Of a DNA stretch of 64,000 bases, positions 1 to 9,217 are shown piece by piece; the stretch's first letter is position 1; each line of letters begins with the position of its first letter. A model generated the notes under the pieces. The model saw only the letters and a program-made list of their open reading frames with translations, was not told the DNA's origin and did no database searches. Position numbers and translations under genes: made by a program. The DNA comes from Lachnospiraceae bacterium (GTDB lineage Bacteria; Bacillota; Clostridia; Lachnospirales; Lachnospiraceae): assembly GCA_902362715.1 (NCBI GenBank), contig CABIXN010000004.1, forward strand, positions 298,552-362,551, read 5' to 3'.

Positions 1-221
1 TCTGTAAGCTTCACAAGCACCTCGCCAGTGGGAACTTCCCGGTTCTGATTAATCTGCACCGAGGAAACCTCTTCCTTTTGCAATGCCTCTTTAAATTGAT
101 CATAGGTATATGTATTACCCAGTGTACGCCGTGCATCAAAAGAATACCAGATTCCCATGATAATCAGCAGCACCAGAACATAGATACCTATGCTTCTAAA
201 CGGTGACCTTTTCAACTGCAC
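1..221 (-). CDS. ftsH: FtsH membrane AAA+ zinc protease, N-terminus only
   Basis: Only the first ~73 codons are present; the gene runs off the left edge. The visible part has a short basic N-terminus (KRSPFRS), one membrane segment around residues 10-24 and the start of the extracytoplasmic region (TYTYDQFKEAL, then SSVQINQNREVPTGEV), the pattern of the FtsH_ext domain. The ATPase and HExxH protease regions lie outside the window. It follows hpt by 9 bases, in the conserved tilS-hpt-ftsH order. Start is GTG at 221 or TTG at 215; AGGAGG at 225-230 is better spaced for the TTG. Identity rests on the N-terminus plus gene order. Confidence 0.85.
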   Translation of the reverse strand, partial: MQLKRSPFRSIGIYVLVLLIIMGIWYSFDARRTLGNTYTYDQFKEALQKEEVSSVQINQNREVPTGEVLVKLT

Positions 222-230
222 TACTCCTCC

Positions 231-755
231 TTAATCAAATTCTACAATCCCTATATATGGAAGATTTCTGTATTTCTGAGCATAATCCAGTCCATATCCA
301 ACAATAAAGGTATCCGGAATTTCAAACCCTACATAATCCACAGGCACATCCACTACCCGGCGCTCCGGTTTACTCAGCAGAGTACAAAGCTTCACACTTT
401 TTGCCCCTCTGCTTCTTAAGTTTTCCAGCAGATACCCAAGAGTTCTTCCGGAATCTATAATGTCTTCTACAACGAGAACATTTTCTCCTTTTATAGAACT
501 GTCTAAATCTTTTAATATCCGTACCGTTCCGCTGGATTCCGTTTCATCTCCATAGCTGGAAACAGACATAAAATCAATAAATACAGGAACCGTTATTCTC
601 TTCGCTAGTTCACATGCAAAAAAACATGCGCCTTTTAAAATACAGATGAGCTTCACTGGCTCACCCTTCATATCTTCGCTGATGGCAGCGGCAAGCTCCG
701 CAATCTTTGCATTCACCTTTTCCTCTGGATACATCACACGAATTGATTCACTCAT
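231..755 (-). CDS. hpt: Hypoxanthine phosphoribosyltransferase
   Basis: Purine salvage enzyme that joins hypoxanthine or guanine to PRPP, giving IMP or GMP. The 174-residue length is normal for the family. The PRPP-binding motif VLVVEDIIDSGRTL sits near residue 92, and the N-terminal LICILKGACFFACELA matches the family loop. Its ATG at 755 overlaps the tilS stop in an ATGA junction, implying translational coupling, with GGAGGA just upstream. It sits between tilS and ftsH as in Bacillus and most Clostridia. Confidence 0.96.
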   Translation of the reverse strand: MSESIRVMYPEEKVNAKIAELAAAISEDMKGEPVKLICILKGACFFACELAKRITVPVFIDFMSVSSYGDETESSGTVRILKDLDSSIKGENVLVVEDIIDSGRTLGYLLENLRSRGAKSVKLCTLLSKPERRVVDVPVDYVGFEIPDTFIVGYGLDYAQKYRNLPYIGIVEFD

Positions 756-2167
756 TTCTCATTTCCTCCGCTTACGTATACTTCCAAAATCCGTTTTGTC
801 TCCTGCGTTACTTTATAGGCTTCACTGATTCTATAGCCTACGATCCACAAAATATGGGAGCCATCTGCCAGAAGCCACACCAGGTCCCTTTGCAGTCTTG
901 GAACTTTTTCCTGAATAAAAAACGCCTTCAGCTTTTTATGGTTTCCGGACGAATCTGTTATAAAATAGTCCCCTGTCCGCCTTTTCCGCAGCAGCACATT
1001 ACTATTTATCTTATCATAATCAAACCATTTCGTATATCTTTTTTCAGGAATTTTTTTACAATCTCCGTCAAAGTCAAATACCCTGGCCTCAAGCTTTCTG
1101 CCGTCTTTCAAATCCCAGACACCCGGAGGGGCAAGGACTATTTCATCCGGCGCATTCTCCCGCCGGTACAATTCCTGATTAAATATCCATACATAATCAT
1201 ATTCACAGACAGCCTTCAGACTGTAGGGCAGATTCAGCTCTTTTCCTGCCTGCTGCCCGAAAAGTTCAAAAAGCGCCGTTACATGCACACTTCCAATATC
1301 CTTCCTGCTGCCGGCCAGCCTGCCAAGCAGCTGATACAGGAAATTTTTTTGAAGCACCGGATGCATACGCGCCAAAACATCTTTCCTCATGCGCAGCTCC
1401 CGGATCCTTTCTGTATCCGCCTTATCATAAGAAATTATAACGCCTTCGCTTCCGGCATCCCAGGCCGCTGTATCCAGGAAATCACATACTTCTGCCGCCA
1501 GCTTGGCCGTACGCTGCATATGCTCCACCGCCTGATTATTAATCTGCAAAAGCTGCGGAATTACATACTTTCGTATCCGGTTTCTGGCATAAACATCCTG
1601 ATCGTTCGTGCTGTCCGTACAGTATTCCTGCCCTCTCTCTTTTAGAAATTCAAGAATCTCCTTGCGGCTGACGCAAAGAAGCGGCCGTATAATGTTATCC
1701 CGTACAGGCATAATTCCGGTTAGTCCGCGGATACCGCTCCCTCTGCTCAGCTGAAACAGCATCGTCTCAGCGCAGTCATCACTATGGTGAGCTACTGCTA
1801 TCTTATTCCCGCCGAAACGTTCACATGCATCATAAAAACATTGATACCGCAGCTGCCTGGCCATCTCCTCAAGTCCCATTCCTGCAGCTGCCGCTTTAGC
1901 CGGCACATCTACATGAAATACCTCTATTTTAATTTCATTCTGCTGGCAGAATTTTTGGGCAGACTTTGCATCTTTTTGGCTCTCCTCCCCACGAATGCCA
2001 TGTTCTACATGCACCGCCATAAATTCGAAATCAAGGCATTCCCGCAAAAGCTTAAGCACCAGCAGCAGGCAGACAGAGTCTGCACCGCCGGAAAACCCCG
2101 CCACAATTTTGTCTCCTTCCTGAATCATATGATATTTTTCCTGAAATTCCAGAATCTTGTTTATCAT
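752..2167 (-). CDS. tilS: tRNA(Ile)-lysidine synthase
   Basis: Modifies C34 of the CAU-anticodon isoleucine tRNA to lysidine so that it reads AUA; essential in most bacteria. The N-terminal PP-loop ATPase motif SGGADSVCLL is near residue 25 and AHHSDDCAET follows; the C-terminal half holds the TilS substrate-binding domains (KWFDYDKI, LLRKRRTGDYF). About 471 residues, usual for the family. I chose ATG at 2167, not the in-frame ATG at 2182, because it forms an ATGA overlap with the spoIIE stop and has GGAGAAAG just upstream. Part of the hup-to-ftsH block. Confidence 0.95.
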   Translation of the reverse strand: MINKILEFQEKYHMIQEGDKIVAGFSGGADSVCLLLVLKLLRECLDFEFMAVHVEHGIRGEESQKDAKSAQKFCQQNEIKIEVFHVDVPAKAAAAGMGLEEMARQLRYQCFYDACERFGGNKIAVAHHSDDCAETMLFQLSRGSGIRGLTGIMPVRDNIIRPLLCVSRKEILEFLKERGQEYCTDSTNDQDVYARNRIRKYVIPQLLQINNQAVEHMQRTAKLAAEVCDFLDTAAWDAGSEGVIISYDKADTERIRELRMRKDVLARMHPVLQKNFLYQLLGRLAGSRKDIGSVHVTALFELFGQQAGKELNLPYSLKAVCEYDYVWIFNQELYRRENAPDEIVLAPPGVWDLKDGRKLEARVFDFDGDCKKIPEKRYTKWFDYDKINSNVLLRKRRTGDYFITDSSGNHKKLKAFFIQEKVPRLQRDLVWLLADGSHILWIVGYRISEAYKVTQETKRILEVYVSGGNEK

Positions 2168-4005
2168 GTTTCTTTCTCCCATATTCCAGCTACCATCACA
2201 GTCATATCATCCCGTACCTGGCCTCCGGTATACAATAAAATATGCTCCAGAATCTGCTTGGCCATCTGTCCCGGATTGTTGGTATCCAGCGAAGTTATAA
2301 TTTCCGCCATAGCCACATTGGCATCAGGCACATGCAGGTGATCCAGCACGCCGTCCGATACCATTACCACAAAATCACCGCTGTGCAGCTGTCTTCTGAT
2401 ATTTTGTATTTCCATTTTTGAAAAAACGCCCACCGGGGGATTTACAGATGCCAGACATTCCACCGTATCTTTCTTTCTTATAAAAGTAGAGGCCGCTCCA
2501 ATTTTATAAAACTCGCACTGGCCGCTGTCCAGATCTGCATTCATAATATCTACCGTTGAAAACAAATTATTCTCTCCATGGGTTACCATGGCCGAATTCA
2601 TCATACGAATAGCTGTCTCCGGATGAAATCCTGCTTCCAGAAATTTCTCCAGTAAATCAATTACCATCTCACTCTCTTTGCAGGCCTGTACACCGCATCC
2701 CATACCGTCAGACAAACTCATAACAAAGTTTCCGTTATCCAGGGGCAGAAAAGAAAAATTATCCCCGGAAAGCTGCTCTCCCTCCTTCATCATCCTTGCA
2801 ATTCCGTGGTACACAGAAAATCTGGTATCCTCCAAAAACGTAAACAATACGGTTTCCTGTCCAAGCAGGGCCCGGTTTTCCCTTCCGGATACATAGCGCG
2901 CTCCGGCAAGATGTGTAATCAGCTTTGCAATCTCTCTTGCAGGAATACACTTTGAATTTCTAGACCTGCCCTGAAGCAGAAATTCCTTCTTTCCATTTGC
3001 CTTTTCCAGCAGCTTTAAATATTCCACCTGCACCCCGGCCTCTTTTAGGGCATACTTTACCGTGGCCAGCAGTTTTCCCTCTTTCAAACTGATATCTTTA
3101 TTTTCTTTCGCACAGTCTTCCATAATATAAGCCATGGCATTCAGCTGCTGTGCAATCACTTCCCGGTTCTCCTGCAGTCTGTTGTACCAGGCCATATTCA
3201 GCCGGGCCTTTTCAAAGATCTGAAGGATCTGCTCAATTAGTTCTCCATAATATGGACAATACTGCTCCAGCTCCTGCGTATTCTCTTCAATATCCTGACC
3301 TCTCTGGAGCTTCTGCAAAAAACGGTACAACACCTGATACATGGGCGGATTCTCTGAATCCCAGCATACCGCACACTGACCGCAGGAGACGCACACCCTC
3401 CCGGTGACTTCTGACTGCATCCTGCCAAGCTCCTCCGCAGTAAAATCTTCCTTATAACGATTCATCTGATTAAATGTCTTTGACAGCTTTTCAAAAGATT
3501 CCGCATAACCCTCCAGACGCTGTCCTCCGCCTACCAGTATCTGGGGCGGCACCTTATGTAATGGTTCCCATTCCATAAACAAATATCCATACCTCCCAAG
3601 GGCATGAACAAATCCGGTTATAAAAACGCCTTCTAATATACTGATAGGTATACTCCCGCCGGTGCGCAGATGCAGTCCATAACCAAACACAGTCATACAA
3701 AGAGTACTCCCCCCCGCAATCAATGCTGACTGAATACAGGAGCAGTTCTTTTTGTACCACTCAAGACCTTTCACAAGGATCATGGCAAGAATCAGCGCCA
3801 GACTGTACTTTATTAAAAAAACCACCGGAACAAATACCAAAAGCCCCGCCAGCGAGCAGAAAAAAAGCAGGCTCCTGTTCACTCCGGACATAAATCCTAC
3901 CATAAATACCGCCGGTATAAAAGGATACGCACCCGCCACACCTGCCTTTGCCGATAATACTGCCGCCGCATAAATACATAGCTGTTTCCAATCAAATCGT
4001 TTCAT
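2164..4005 (-). CDS. spoIIE: Stage II sporulation protein E, PP2C phosphatase
   Basis: Membrane serine phosphatase that dephosphorylates SpoIIAA to release sigma-F in the forespore and helps place the asymmetric septum. Here it has 613 residues, against roughly 800 in Bacillus. The N-terminal membrane part is reduced to about four or five hydrophobic segments in residues 1-140. A Cys-rich patch (VCVSCGQCAVC) is near residue 210. The PP2C domain occupies the C-terminal third: SLSDGMGCGVQACKES, STVDIMNADLDSG, VMVSDGVLDHL, DDMTVMVAG. ATG 4005 is preferred because AGGAGGGG ends six bases upstream; an upstream in-frame start at 4059 has no such site. Confidence 0.93.
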   Translation of the reverse strand: MKRFDWKQLCIYAAAVLSAKAGVAGAYPFIPAVFMVGFMSGVNRSLLFFCSLAGLLVFVPVVFLIKYSLALILAMILVKGLEWYKKNCSCIQSALIAGGSTLCMTVFGYGLHLRTGGSIPISILEGVFITGFVHALGRYGYLFMEWEPLHKVPPQILVGGGQRLEGYAESFEKLSKTFNQMNRYKEDFTAEELGRMQSEVTGRVCVSCGQCAVCWDSENPPMYQVLYRFLQKLQRGQDIEENTQELEQYCPYYGELIEQILQIFEKARLNMAWYNRLQENREVIAQQLNAMAYIMEDCAKENKDISLKEGKLLATVKYALKEAGVQVEYLKLLEKANGKKEFLLQGRSRNSKCIPAREIAKLITHLAGARYVSGRENRALLGQETVLFTFLEDTRFSVYHGIARMMKEGEQLSGDNFSFLPLDNGNFVMSLSDGMGCGVQACKESEMVIDLLEKFLEAGFHPETAIRMMNSAMVTHGENNLFSTVDIMNADLDSGQCEFYKIGAASTFIRKKDTVECLASVNPPVGVFSKMEIQNIRRQLHSGDFVVMVSDGVLDHLHVPDANVAMAEIITSLDTNNPGQMAKQILEHILLYTGGQVRDDMTVMVAGIWEKET

Positions 4006-4198
4006 TTCATTCCCCTCCTGGTTTTTCGATGTAGGAGCTATTCTAAAACGATTTATCAAAAATGTTTGTCAAACGGCCGCGGCCTGAAAAAAAACTTTTC
4101 GCCAAAAAATGCTTTCAAAAATTAGATTTTCCCGATTCGAGGGACTTCGTCTTTTTTAAGATTTTAACACGAAAGAACCCGGCCTGCAGAAATTTTTT

Positions 4199-4266
4199 CC
4201 GCCGCAGTGCGATCCACAGCGGAGCGTTTTTTATATCATAGGAGCGATTTCTTATGATATGAAAAA
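4199..4266 (+). repeat. Interspersed structured element, copy A (3' half)
   Basis: Contains the shared core GCCGCAGTGCGATCCACAGC GGAGCG followed by a T-run and a hairpin with arms ATATCATA and TATGATAT that runs into an A-run. The core folds as CCGC-A-GTG / CAC-A-GCGG. The same core recurs near 5727, 16684 and 34098. It lies between the divIC terminator and the start of spoIIE. Strand is given by the orientation in which the core is read; all copies in the window point the same way. Confidence 0.75.
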
Positions 4267-4303
4267 ACTCCTTTTGTATCTGCTGCAGCAGTCACAAAAG
4301 GAG
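4262..4303 (-). terminator. Rho-independent terminator after divIC
   Basis: Arms CTCCTTTTGT and ACAAAAGGAG (10 bp) enclose the palindrome CTGCTGCAGCAG; on the minus strand a six-T run follows. It lies just downstream of divIC, so it would separate divIC from spoIIE unless read-through occurs. Confidence 0.8.
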
Positions 4304-4329
4304 CTCATCCTAACCGCCAATATACTGGC

Positions 4330-4635
4330 TTATTTCTCTTTAAAAACAATCTCATTGTCATAGGTCATCCCGAGCTTTGACTTGGCAATATCTTCTATGT
4401 ACTCCTGGGAGCCTACATAATCTTCTTTCTCTTTCAGCTGCTTTGCCCGTTCCTGCTGCTCTTCAAGCTGGGCCTGAAGCTGCTCCTGCTGGGCCTTATA
4501 GGTCTGATTCTTATGGTACAAATGCAGAATCTGCACAGACAAAATCATAACAAGAAAAAGTACTGTAAAACTGACGCACACTTTACCAACACGATTTTTC
4601 TGATTTTTTCTTTTTCGCCTTTTGCTGTAATTCAT
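4330..4635 (-). CDS. divIC: Septum formation initiator DivIC/FtsB family
   Basis: Bitopic divisome protein that pairs with FtsL and DivIB at the septum. The 101 residues show a basic cytoplasmic N-terminus (KRRKRKNQKNR), one membrane segment near residues 21-37, a short Gln/Glu-rich coiled coil (YKAQQEQLQAQLEEQQERA) and the family ending with YIEDIAKSKLGM. The chosen ATG at 4635 has AGGTGG five bases upstream; a GTG three codons earlier is less likely. Position between yabQ and spoIIE is the conserved one. Confidence 0.9.
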   Translation of the reverse strand: MNYSKRRKRKNQKNRVGKVCVSFTVLFLVMILSVQILHLYHKNQTYKAQQEQLQAQLEEQQERAKQLKEKEDYVGSQEYIEDIAKSKLGMTYDNEIVFKEK

Positions 4636-4648
4636 ATGATCCACCTGC

Positions 4649-5098
4649 TTATAGTTTACATAATCCCATTCTAATGGTTTTCCATATTTTTTTCAATCGT
4701 TTTTTTAAGAAACGTCCGTTTTTTTTCAACACAAAGCGAATGGGGGCCGTAATCGTTTTCACAATAAACACCAGAGCTTTTACTATGCCGCCAAATATCT
4801 TCACTCCAGCCTTTATAATAAATCTGCTCAGCAGCCAGTTATACAGCAGCATTCCCACAAAGATTGCAATCATGGCAAAGCCCCGGATTAATCCGTCATT
4901 CTGACGGTACAGCATACGAAAAATCATCAGCGCACAGCCACACCAGTACAAAATGTCTTCCACCGCAATCCAGACAGTTCCATGGGAAACAACTCTCCTA
5001 AAGATCCGCAGCAAATCATACACAAACAGCATACACAGTCCACAGATTAGTCCCGCTAAAAACAAATGCCCCTGATTTAAAATATCAAGACTGACCAT
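4649..5098 (-). CDS. yabQ: Spore cortex biosynthesis protein YabQ
   Basis: Integral membrane protein required for spore cortex formation in Bacillus. 149 residues with three to four hydrophobic segments (LFLAGLICGLCMLFVYDLLR; WIAVEDILYWCGCALMIF; GFAMIAIFVGMLLYNWLL) and a basic tail. The VYDLLRIFRR motif after the first helix is typical of YabQ. It follows yabP by one base and precedes divIC, as in other spore-formers, so the two are probably co-translated. Confidence 0.9.
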   Translation of the reverse strand: MVSLDILNQGHLFLAGLICGLCMLFVYDLLRIFRRVVSHGTVWIAVEDILYWCGCALMIFRMLYRQNDGLIRGFAMIAIFVGMLLYNWLLSRFIIKAGVKIFGGIVKALVFIVKTITAPIRFVLKKNGRFLKKRLKKIWKTIRMGLCKL

Positions 5099-5099
5099 A

Positions 5100-5387
5100 T
5101 TATTTAAATAACCGGCTGAAAATAGATTCGTTTGATTTTGTACCCTTTTTAGCTACATCAGAATAAAGAAGTGAATCAATATGACCGGATATATCAATCT
5201 CTCCCTTTTCCAGCGTAAGCCGGTTCACATGCAGGTCTTTTCCTTTAATCATGAGCATTCCCTGCTCTGTTTCCAGTATAATTTCATTTACATCAAATGC
5301 CAGAATATCAAGGACACCACTTAAAATCCCGCCGGCCCGGTCTGTGATAATCATTTTATGCTGTCTGGATGCCTGTCTTTCTTCCAT
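5100..5387 (-). CDS. yabP: Sporulation protein YabP
   Basis: Small soluble sporulation protein that localises to the forespore membrane with YabQ in Bacillus. 95 residues of the YabP/YqfC fold: RAGGILSGVLDILAFDVNEI, then LETEQGMLMIKGKDLHV and LEKGEIDISGHIDSLLY. ATG 5387 has AGGGAGGG upstream. It lies next to yabQ with one base between them. Confidence 0.92.
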   Translation of the reverse strand: MEERQASRQHKMIITDRAGGILSGVLDILAFDVNEIILETEQGMLMIKGKDLHVNRLTLEKGEIDISGHIDSLLYSDVAKKGTKSNESIFSRLFK

Positions 5388-5443
5388 ATCGTTCCCTCCC
5401 TTTGATAATTTATATGAAGGGAAGTTTAATTTATGTCAGTATT

Positions 5444-5683
5444 TTATAAATATCGAAACAATTCACCGGCCTCTTCTTTCCTGGATGTATCGGCCACCTT
5501 AAGCACCTCTACTTTCACAGACTTTGTCCCAAAGGCAATCTCAATTAGATCACCTTCCTTTATACTGCAGGACGCCTTGGCCGGACGGTCATTTACCAAT
5601 ACCCTGCCTGCATCGCAGGCTTCATTTGCAACCGTTCTGCGTTTTATTAACCGGGAAACTTTTAAAAATTTATCTAATCTCAT
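5444..5683 (-). CDS. rqcP: S4-domain RNA-binding protein RqcP (YabO)
   Basis: Small S4 protein which in Bacillus binds stalled 50S-peptidyl-tRNA complexes and helps RqcH add alanine tails during ribosome quality control. The 79 residues are almost entirely the S4 fold: MRLDKFLKVSRLIKRRTVAN, then AGRVLVNDRPAKAS and GDLIEIAFG. Related to Hsp15. Position between hup and yabP is conserved in spore-formers. The RqcP role is transferred from the family. Confidence 0.88.
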   Translation of the reverse strand: MRLDKFLKVSRLIKRRTVANEACDAGRVLVNDRPAKASCSIKEGDLIEIAFGTKSVKVEVLKVADTSRKEEAGELFRYL

Positions 5684-5723
5684 ATTTCACCTCTGCTGAT
5701 ACAAAAACTAAAAAGAATGCAAC

Positions 5724-5816
5724 TCTGCCGCAGTGCGATCCACAGCGGAGCGTTTTTTTGCTCTATAGGAATCGGCACTTTTCAGCTTTATCACAACACG
5801 GTATTTCCTATAGATT
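5724..5816 (+). repeat. Interspersed structured element, copy B (3' half)
   Basis: Core identical to copies A and D, followed by a seven-T run and GCTCTATAGGAATCGG; the matching right arm TTTCCTATAGATTAAAG is partly degenerate compared with copy D. It lies between the hup terminator and the rqcP start. Confidence 0.75.
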
Positions 5817-5818
5817 AA

Positions 5819-5855
5819 AGAAAAAGGCTGTTCCCAAACATTTTTGAGAACAACC
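5819..5855 (-). terminator. Terminator after hup
   Basis: Minus-strand stem GGTTGTTC / GAACAGCC with an A/T-rich loop, followed by TTTTTCTTT, directly downstream of the HU gene. Confidence 0.85.
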
Positions 5856-5866
5856 TCTGCTCATCA

Positions 5867-6139
5867 TTAGTTTAACATGTCTTTTAAAGCTTTACCTGCT
5901 TTGAATTTCGGAGATTTAGAAGCCGGGATTTTCATTTCTGCTCCAGTCTGTGGGTTTCTTCCAACTCTTTCTGCTCTTTCAGAAACTTCAAAGGTACCAA
6001 AACCAACTAACTGAATTTTATCACCATTCTTTAAACCTTCTGCAACTACCTCTGTAAATGCGGCCAATGCTTTATCTGCATCTTTTTTCTGTAATCCTGC
6101 TTTCTCAGCCATAGCTGCAACTAATTCAGATTTGTTCAT
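5867..6139 (-). CDS. hup: DNA-binding protein HU
   Basis: Histone-like dimer that bends and compacts DNA without strong sequence preference. 90 residues, full length: MNKSELVAAMAEKAGLQKKD, then VGFGTFEVSERAERVGRNPQTG with the Arg-rich beta arm and the intercalating Pro, ending SPKFKAGKALKDML. Its own strong promoter and terminator make it a short transcript of its own. It heads the conserved rqcP-yabPQ-divIC block. Confidence 0.97.
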   Translation of the reverse strand: MNKSELVAAMAEKAGLQKKDADKALAAFTEVVAEGLKNGDKIQLVGFGTFEVSERAERVGRNPQTGAEMKIPASKSPKFKAGKALKDMLN

Positions 6140-6199
6140 TAATATTTCCTCCTACATTATAAAAATATAGCCTCTTTCTCATGATAAGCTTATAGAATA

Positions 6200-6228
6200 T
6201 ATATACTTGGTTTCCATATGTTTGTCAA
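6200..6228 (-). promoter_or_regulatory. Sigma-A promoter of hup
   Basis: Perfect -35 TTGACA (6223-6228), 17-base spacer, -10 TATATA (6200-6205), about 60 bases before the HU start codon. Confidence 0.8.
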
Positions 6229-6297
6229 GAAATTTATTCCGCCCTAAAGGGTTCTTCACAAAATCATCACGGCTAATTTCCATAATTTTCCATTTTT

Positions 6298-8031
6298 CTA
6301 CAGCATTGGTTTTACAAGTTCCTGTACAGCACTTCCCAATGCCTCTGATTTCGCTTTTGCATCCTTAAGACTATCTGCTTTTACACCATAATAAAACTTT
6401 ACTTTTGGCTCCGTACCGGATGGTCTTACGCAGACCCATGCGGCATCCGGAAGATCATAATAAAGAACATTAGACGCCGGAAGTCCTGTAGAGGTCTCAC
6501 TTCCGTCACTCATATTCTTTACAATCCCTTTCTTATAATCTCTTGCAGACACTACCTGGTAAGCACCGATTTTTTCCGGTGTGTTTTCCCTGAGGGTATT
6601 CATAATTGTCTGGATCTTCTCTAGACCCTCGATTCCCTTCAGGGTAATGGAAGTGACATCGTCCAGATAATAACCATATCTTTCATAAAGTTCTATCATC
6701 GCATCCCAAAGGGTTTTTCCCTGGGTTTTATAAAATGCGGCAGCTTCACACAATACCATAGACGCGGCCACTGCATCCTTATCCCTGCAGTAGGTGCCCG
6801 GCAGGCAGCCATAACTTTCTTCTAATCCAAACAAGTACGTTCCGGTACCCTTGGTCTCAAATTCCAGCATTTTCTGGCCGATAAATTTAAATCCTGTGAG
6901 AACCTCACAAAGCTGTATCCCATAATCTGCAGCAATTGCATCTGCCAGATTCGTTGTTACAATGGATTTCACCAAAGCTCCATTCTCAGGAAGGCCATAA
7001 AGCGCTTTTCTCTGGCCAATCTCATAAGCTCCAATCAAACAGCCGGACATATTACCGGTCAGGGCATGATATTCACCAGTCTTTTGATCCTTAACATAAA
7101 CACCCAGGCGGTCCGCATCCGGATCTGTTGCCAGAACAAGATCAGCATCCACTTCCTGTGCCAGTTTCAGCCCAAGTTCAAATGCCTCCTCAGCCTCCGG
7201 ATTCGGGTAGCTTACCGTTGGGAAATCGCCGTCCGGCAGTTCCTGCTGAGGTACTACAAATACATGCTTAAAGCCCAGCTCGCCAAGTACCCTGCGTACC
7301 GGAATATTTCCGGTGCCATGAAGAGGCGTATATACAATTTTTAATTCATCCGCAGCCGCCTTAATAGCCTCCGGATGAAGGATCAGTTTTTTGAGCTCCT
7401 CAATATACGGAACATCTATATCTGCTCCGATGGTTTCATACAAACCGGCCAGCACGGCGCTCTCCCGCTCCATAGTCTTTACCTGTCCGTAATCAGTCAC
7501 CTGCTTTACTTCGTCCATAATTCCGCTGTCATGAGGCGGTGTAATCTGAGCCCCGTCTGCCCAGTATACTTTATATCCGTTGTATTCCGGCGGATTATGG
7601 CTGGCTGTAATATTAATGCCGGCTGTACAGCCCAATTTACGCACTGCATAGGACAGTTCCGGCGTGGGACGAAGGCTGTCAAATACATATGCTTTAATTC
7701 CGTTAGCAGCCAGGCAGAGCGCAGCCTCATCGGCAAACTCCGGAGACATATGTCTAGAATCATACGCAATAGCCACCCCCTGCTTTTGTGTATTTAACCC
7801 CAGAATATAATTTGCAAGTCCCTGCGTTGCTTTTCGAACAGTATAAATATTCATTCTATTTGTTCCTGCGCCAATGACTCCCCGCAGTCCCGCTGTTCCA
7901 AATTCAAGCTCTTTATAAAAGCGGTCTTCTATTTCTTTCTCATCATTTGCGATTTGTTTTAACTCATCTTTTGTAGCCTCATCAAAATAAGGATTTTTCA
8001 GCCACGCTTCATAAATTTCTTTGTAACCCAT
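6298..8031 (-). CDS. pgcA: Phosphoglucomutase / phosphomannomutase, alpha-D-phosphohexomutase
   Basis: Interconverts glucose-1-phosphate and glucose-6-phosphate, feeding UDP-glucose and, with GlgC/GlgD at 26-28 kb, ADP-glucose for glycogen. 577 residues as in Firmicute PgcA. The phosphoserine loop TASHNPPEYNGYK is near residue 145, the metal loop ATDPDADRLGV near 303, the sugar loop LFGLEESYGCLPG near 400, and the phosphate loop VRPSGTEPKVKFY near 540. GGAGGAAG precedes the ATG. The gene appears monocistronic. Confidence 0.93.
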   Translation of the reverse strand: MGYKEIYEAWLKNPYFDEATKDELKQIANDEKEIEDRFYKELEFGTAGLRGVIGAGTNRMNIYTVRKATQGLANYILGLNTQKQGVAIAYDSRHMSPEFADEAALCLAANGIKAYVFDSLRPTPELSYAVRKLGCTAGINITASHNPPEYNGYKVYWADGAQITPPHDSGIMDEVKQVTDYGQVKTMERESAVLAGLYETIGADIDVPYIEELKKLILHPEAIKAAADELKIVYTPLHGTGNIPVRRVLGELGFKHVFVVPQQELPDGDFPTVSYPNPEAEEAFELGLKLAQEVDADLVLATDPDADRLGVYVKDQKTGEYHALTGNMSGCLIGAYEIGQRKALYGLPENGALVKSIVTTNLADAIAADYGIQLCEVLTGFKFIGQKMLEFETKGTGTYLFGLEESYGCLPGTYCRDKDAVAASMVLCEAAAFYKTQGKTLWDAMIELYERYGYYLDDVTSITLKGIEGLEKIQTIMNTLRENTPEKIGAYQVVSARDYKKGIVKNMSDGSETSTGLPASNVLYYDLPDAAWVCVRPSGTEPKVKFYYGVKADSLKDAKAKSEALGSAVQELVKPML

Positions 8032-8160
8032 CCAAACTTCCTCCTGATTTCATTTTCTGTCCGCACATCAGACCGACAGTTTATCCCAGTCATTTAAAGA
8101 CCTGAAGTCATTATACCACATCTGCAAAATATTCCATACCATTCTTCCCCAAAAATTTCC

Positions 8161-9150
8161 TTAAACCTCTTTATTTAACGCCTCTAGAAGGCCGGTCAGA
8201 TACCGGCATCTTGACTTATGCTGATGGATCTCCTTTTGAAGTTTCTCCAGATTTCTGTTTGATATCCACACTTTATTTGAACCGTAATAGTGATTTGCAA
8301 TTTTCCAGAATTTTTCCGGGTATGACAGCCGGTAATACAGCTGTAGAAAATCCCCGCGGTTTAACGGATTTACTCTGTGGTATTCCTCAAGCATTGCAGT
8401 TCCAAGGCTTTCCTCCCAATTATATTTTTCCATGATCTTGCGCATAAAATTACCAAAATCAGCAATCTGCACGCCGTATTTTGCCTTTTCAAAATGAATC
8501 ATAACCGGATCAGCCGCACGAAACAAAATATTATGCTGATTAAAATCCCCGTGGCAGATTCCGGTCTTTCCGGTAATTTCCTTTTCCTCCGCCATCTGCA
8601 GAGCCTCTTCCACTTTCAGACACTGTTCAAAAAAATCGGAAAAGCATTTTGTAAACAGCCGCTCAAAATCATTCTTCTGTTTTCGCTTTCTTATATAATT
8701 GCGAATTTTTATCAGCTCCCGGTTATGGCGGCTGTATTCAGAAAGCACACTTTCTTTCCGGTATGCTAAAGTCTCTTCCCCGCAGGAAAATCCCCGGACA
8801 GCACTGTGAAATCTGGCCAGATGGGACACCGTCATCAAAATATCCATTCTGTTTTTCACATCACATTCTCTTCCTTTGTACCACTGATGCATAATGTAAC
8901 GTATGCCGTCGGGGCCTTCCGTAATCAGCTCACCCTCCCTGTTCTTTTTCGGCCTGTCATTTACAATTCCCTGTTCTGCAAGATAGCCGCCCAGCAGGTA
9001 TAAAAATTCTCCTTTTTCCTGAGACCCCTGAAACTCTTTTAAAGCCCATAGCTCATGATTTTTTTCGCATACCAGTACACCTCTTCCTTTATAAGTCTGT
9101 GCATCGCCCAGACCGTATGTTTCCAGCACTTGTTCTATCTGATAATACAT
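8161..9150 (-). CDS. CotS-family spore coat / aminoglycoside-phosphotransferase-like protein
   Basis: 329 residues with a kinase-like fold: the catalytic-loop motif CHGDFNQHNILF is near residue 200 and is followed by VQIADFGNFMRKIMEKYNW, an ordering typical of CotS/YutH/YsxE proteins. In Bacillus these sit in the inner spore coat. ATG 9150 was chosen because AAGGGGTG lies seven bases upstream; an in-frame GTG at 9168 overlaps that site. The substrate, if any, is unknown, and a metabolic small-molecule kinase cannot be excluded. Confidence 0.75.
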   Translation of the reverse strand: MYYQIEQVLETYGLGDAQTYKGRGVLVCEKNHELWALKEFQGSQEKGEFLYLLGGYLAEQGIVNDRPKKNREGELITEGPDGIRYIMHQWYKGRECDVKNRMDILMTVSHLARFHSAVRGFSCGEETLAYRKESVLSEYSRHNRELIKIRNYIRKRKQKNDFERLFTKCFSDFFEQCLKVEEALQMAEEKEITGKTGICHGDFNQHNILFRAADPVMIHFEKAKYGVQIADFGNFMRKIMEKYNWEESLGTAMLEEYHRVNPLNRGDFLQLYYRLSYPEKFWKIANHYYGSNKVWISNRNLEKLQKEIHQHKSRCRYLTGLLEALNKEV

Positions 9151-9217
9151 AAAAAAACACCCCTTCACACGAAGTTTAAGACAACTATTTATGTCTATTC
9201 ATCATATGAAAAGGTGT

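Noticed and set aside
707..1645. 312-codon plus-strand open frame
   Set aside because: Antisense to tilS, low-complexity translation without domain sense; shadow frame.
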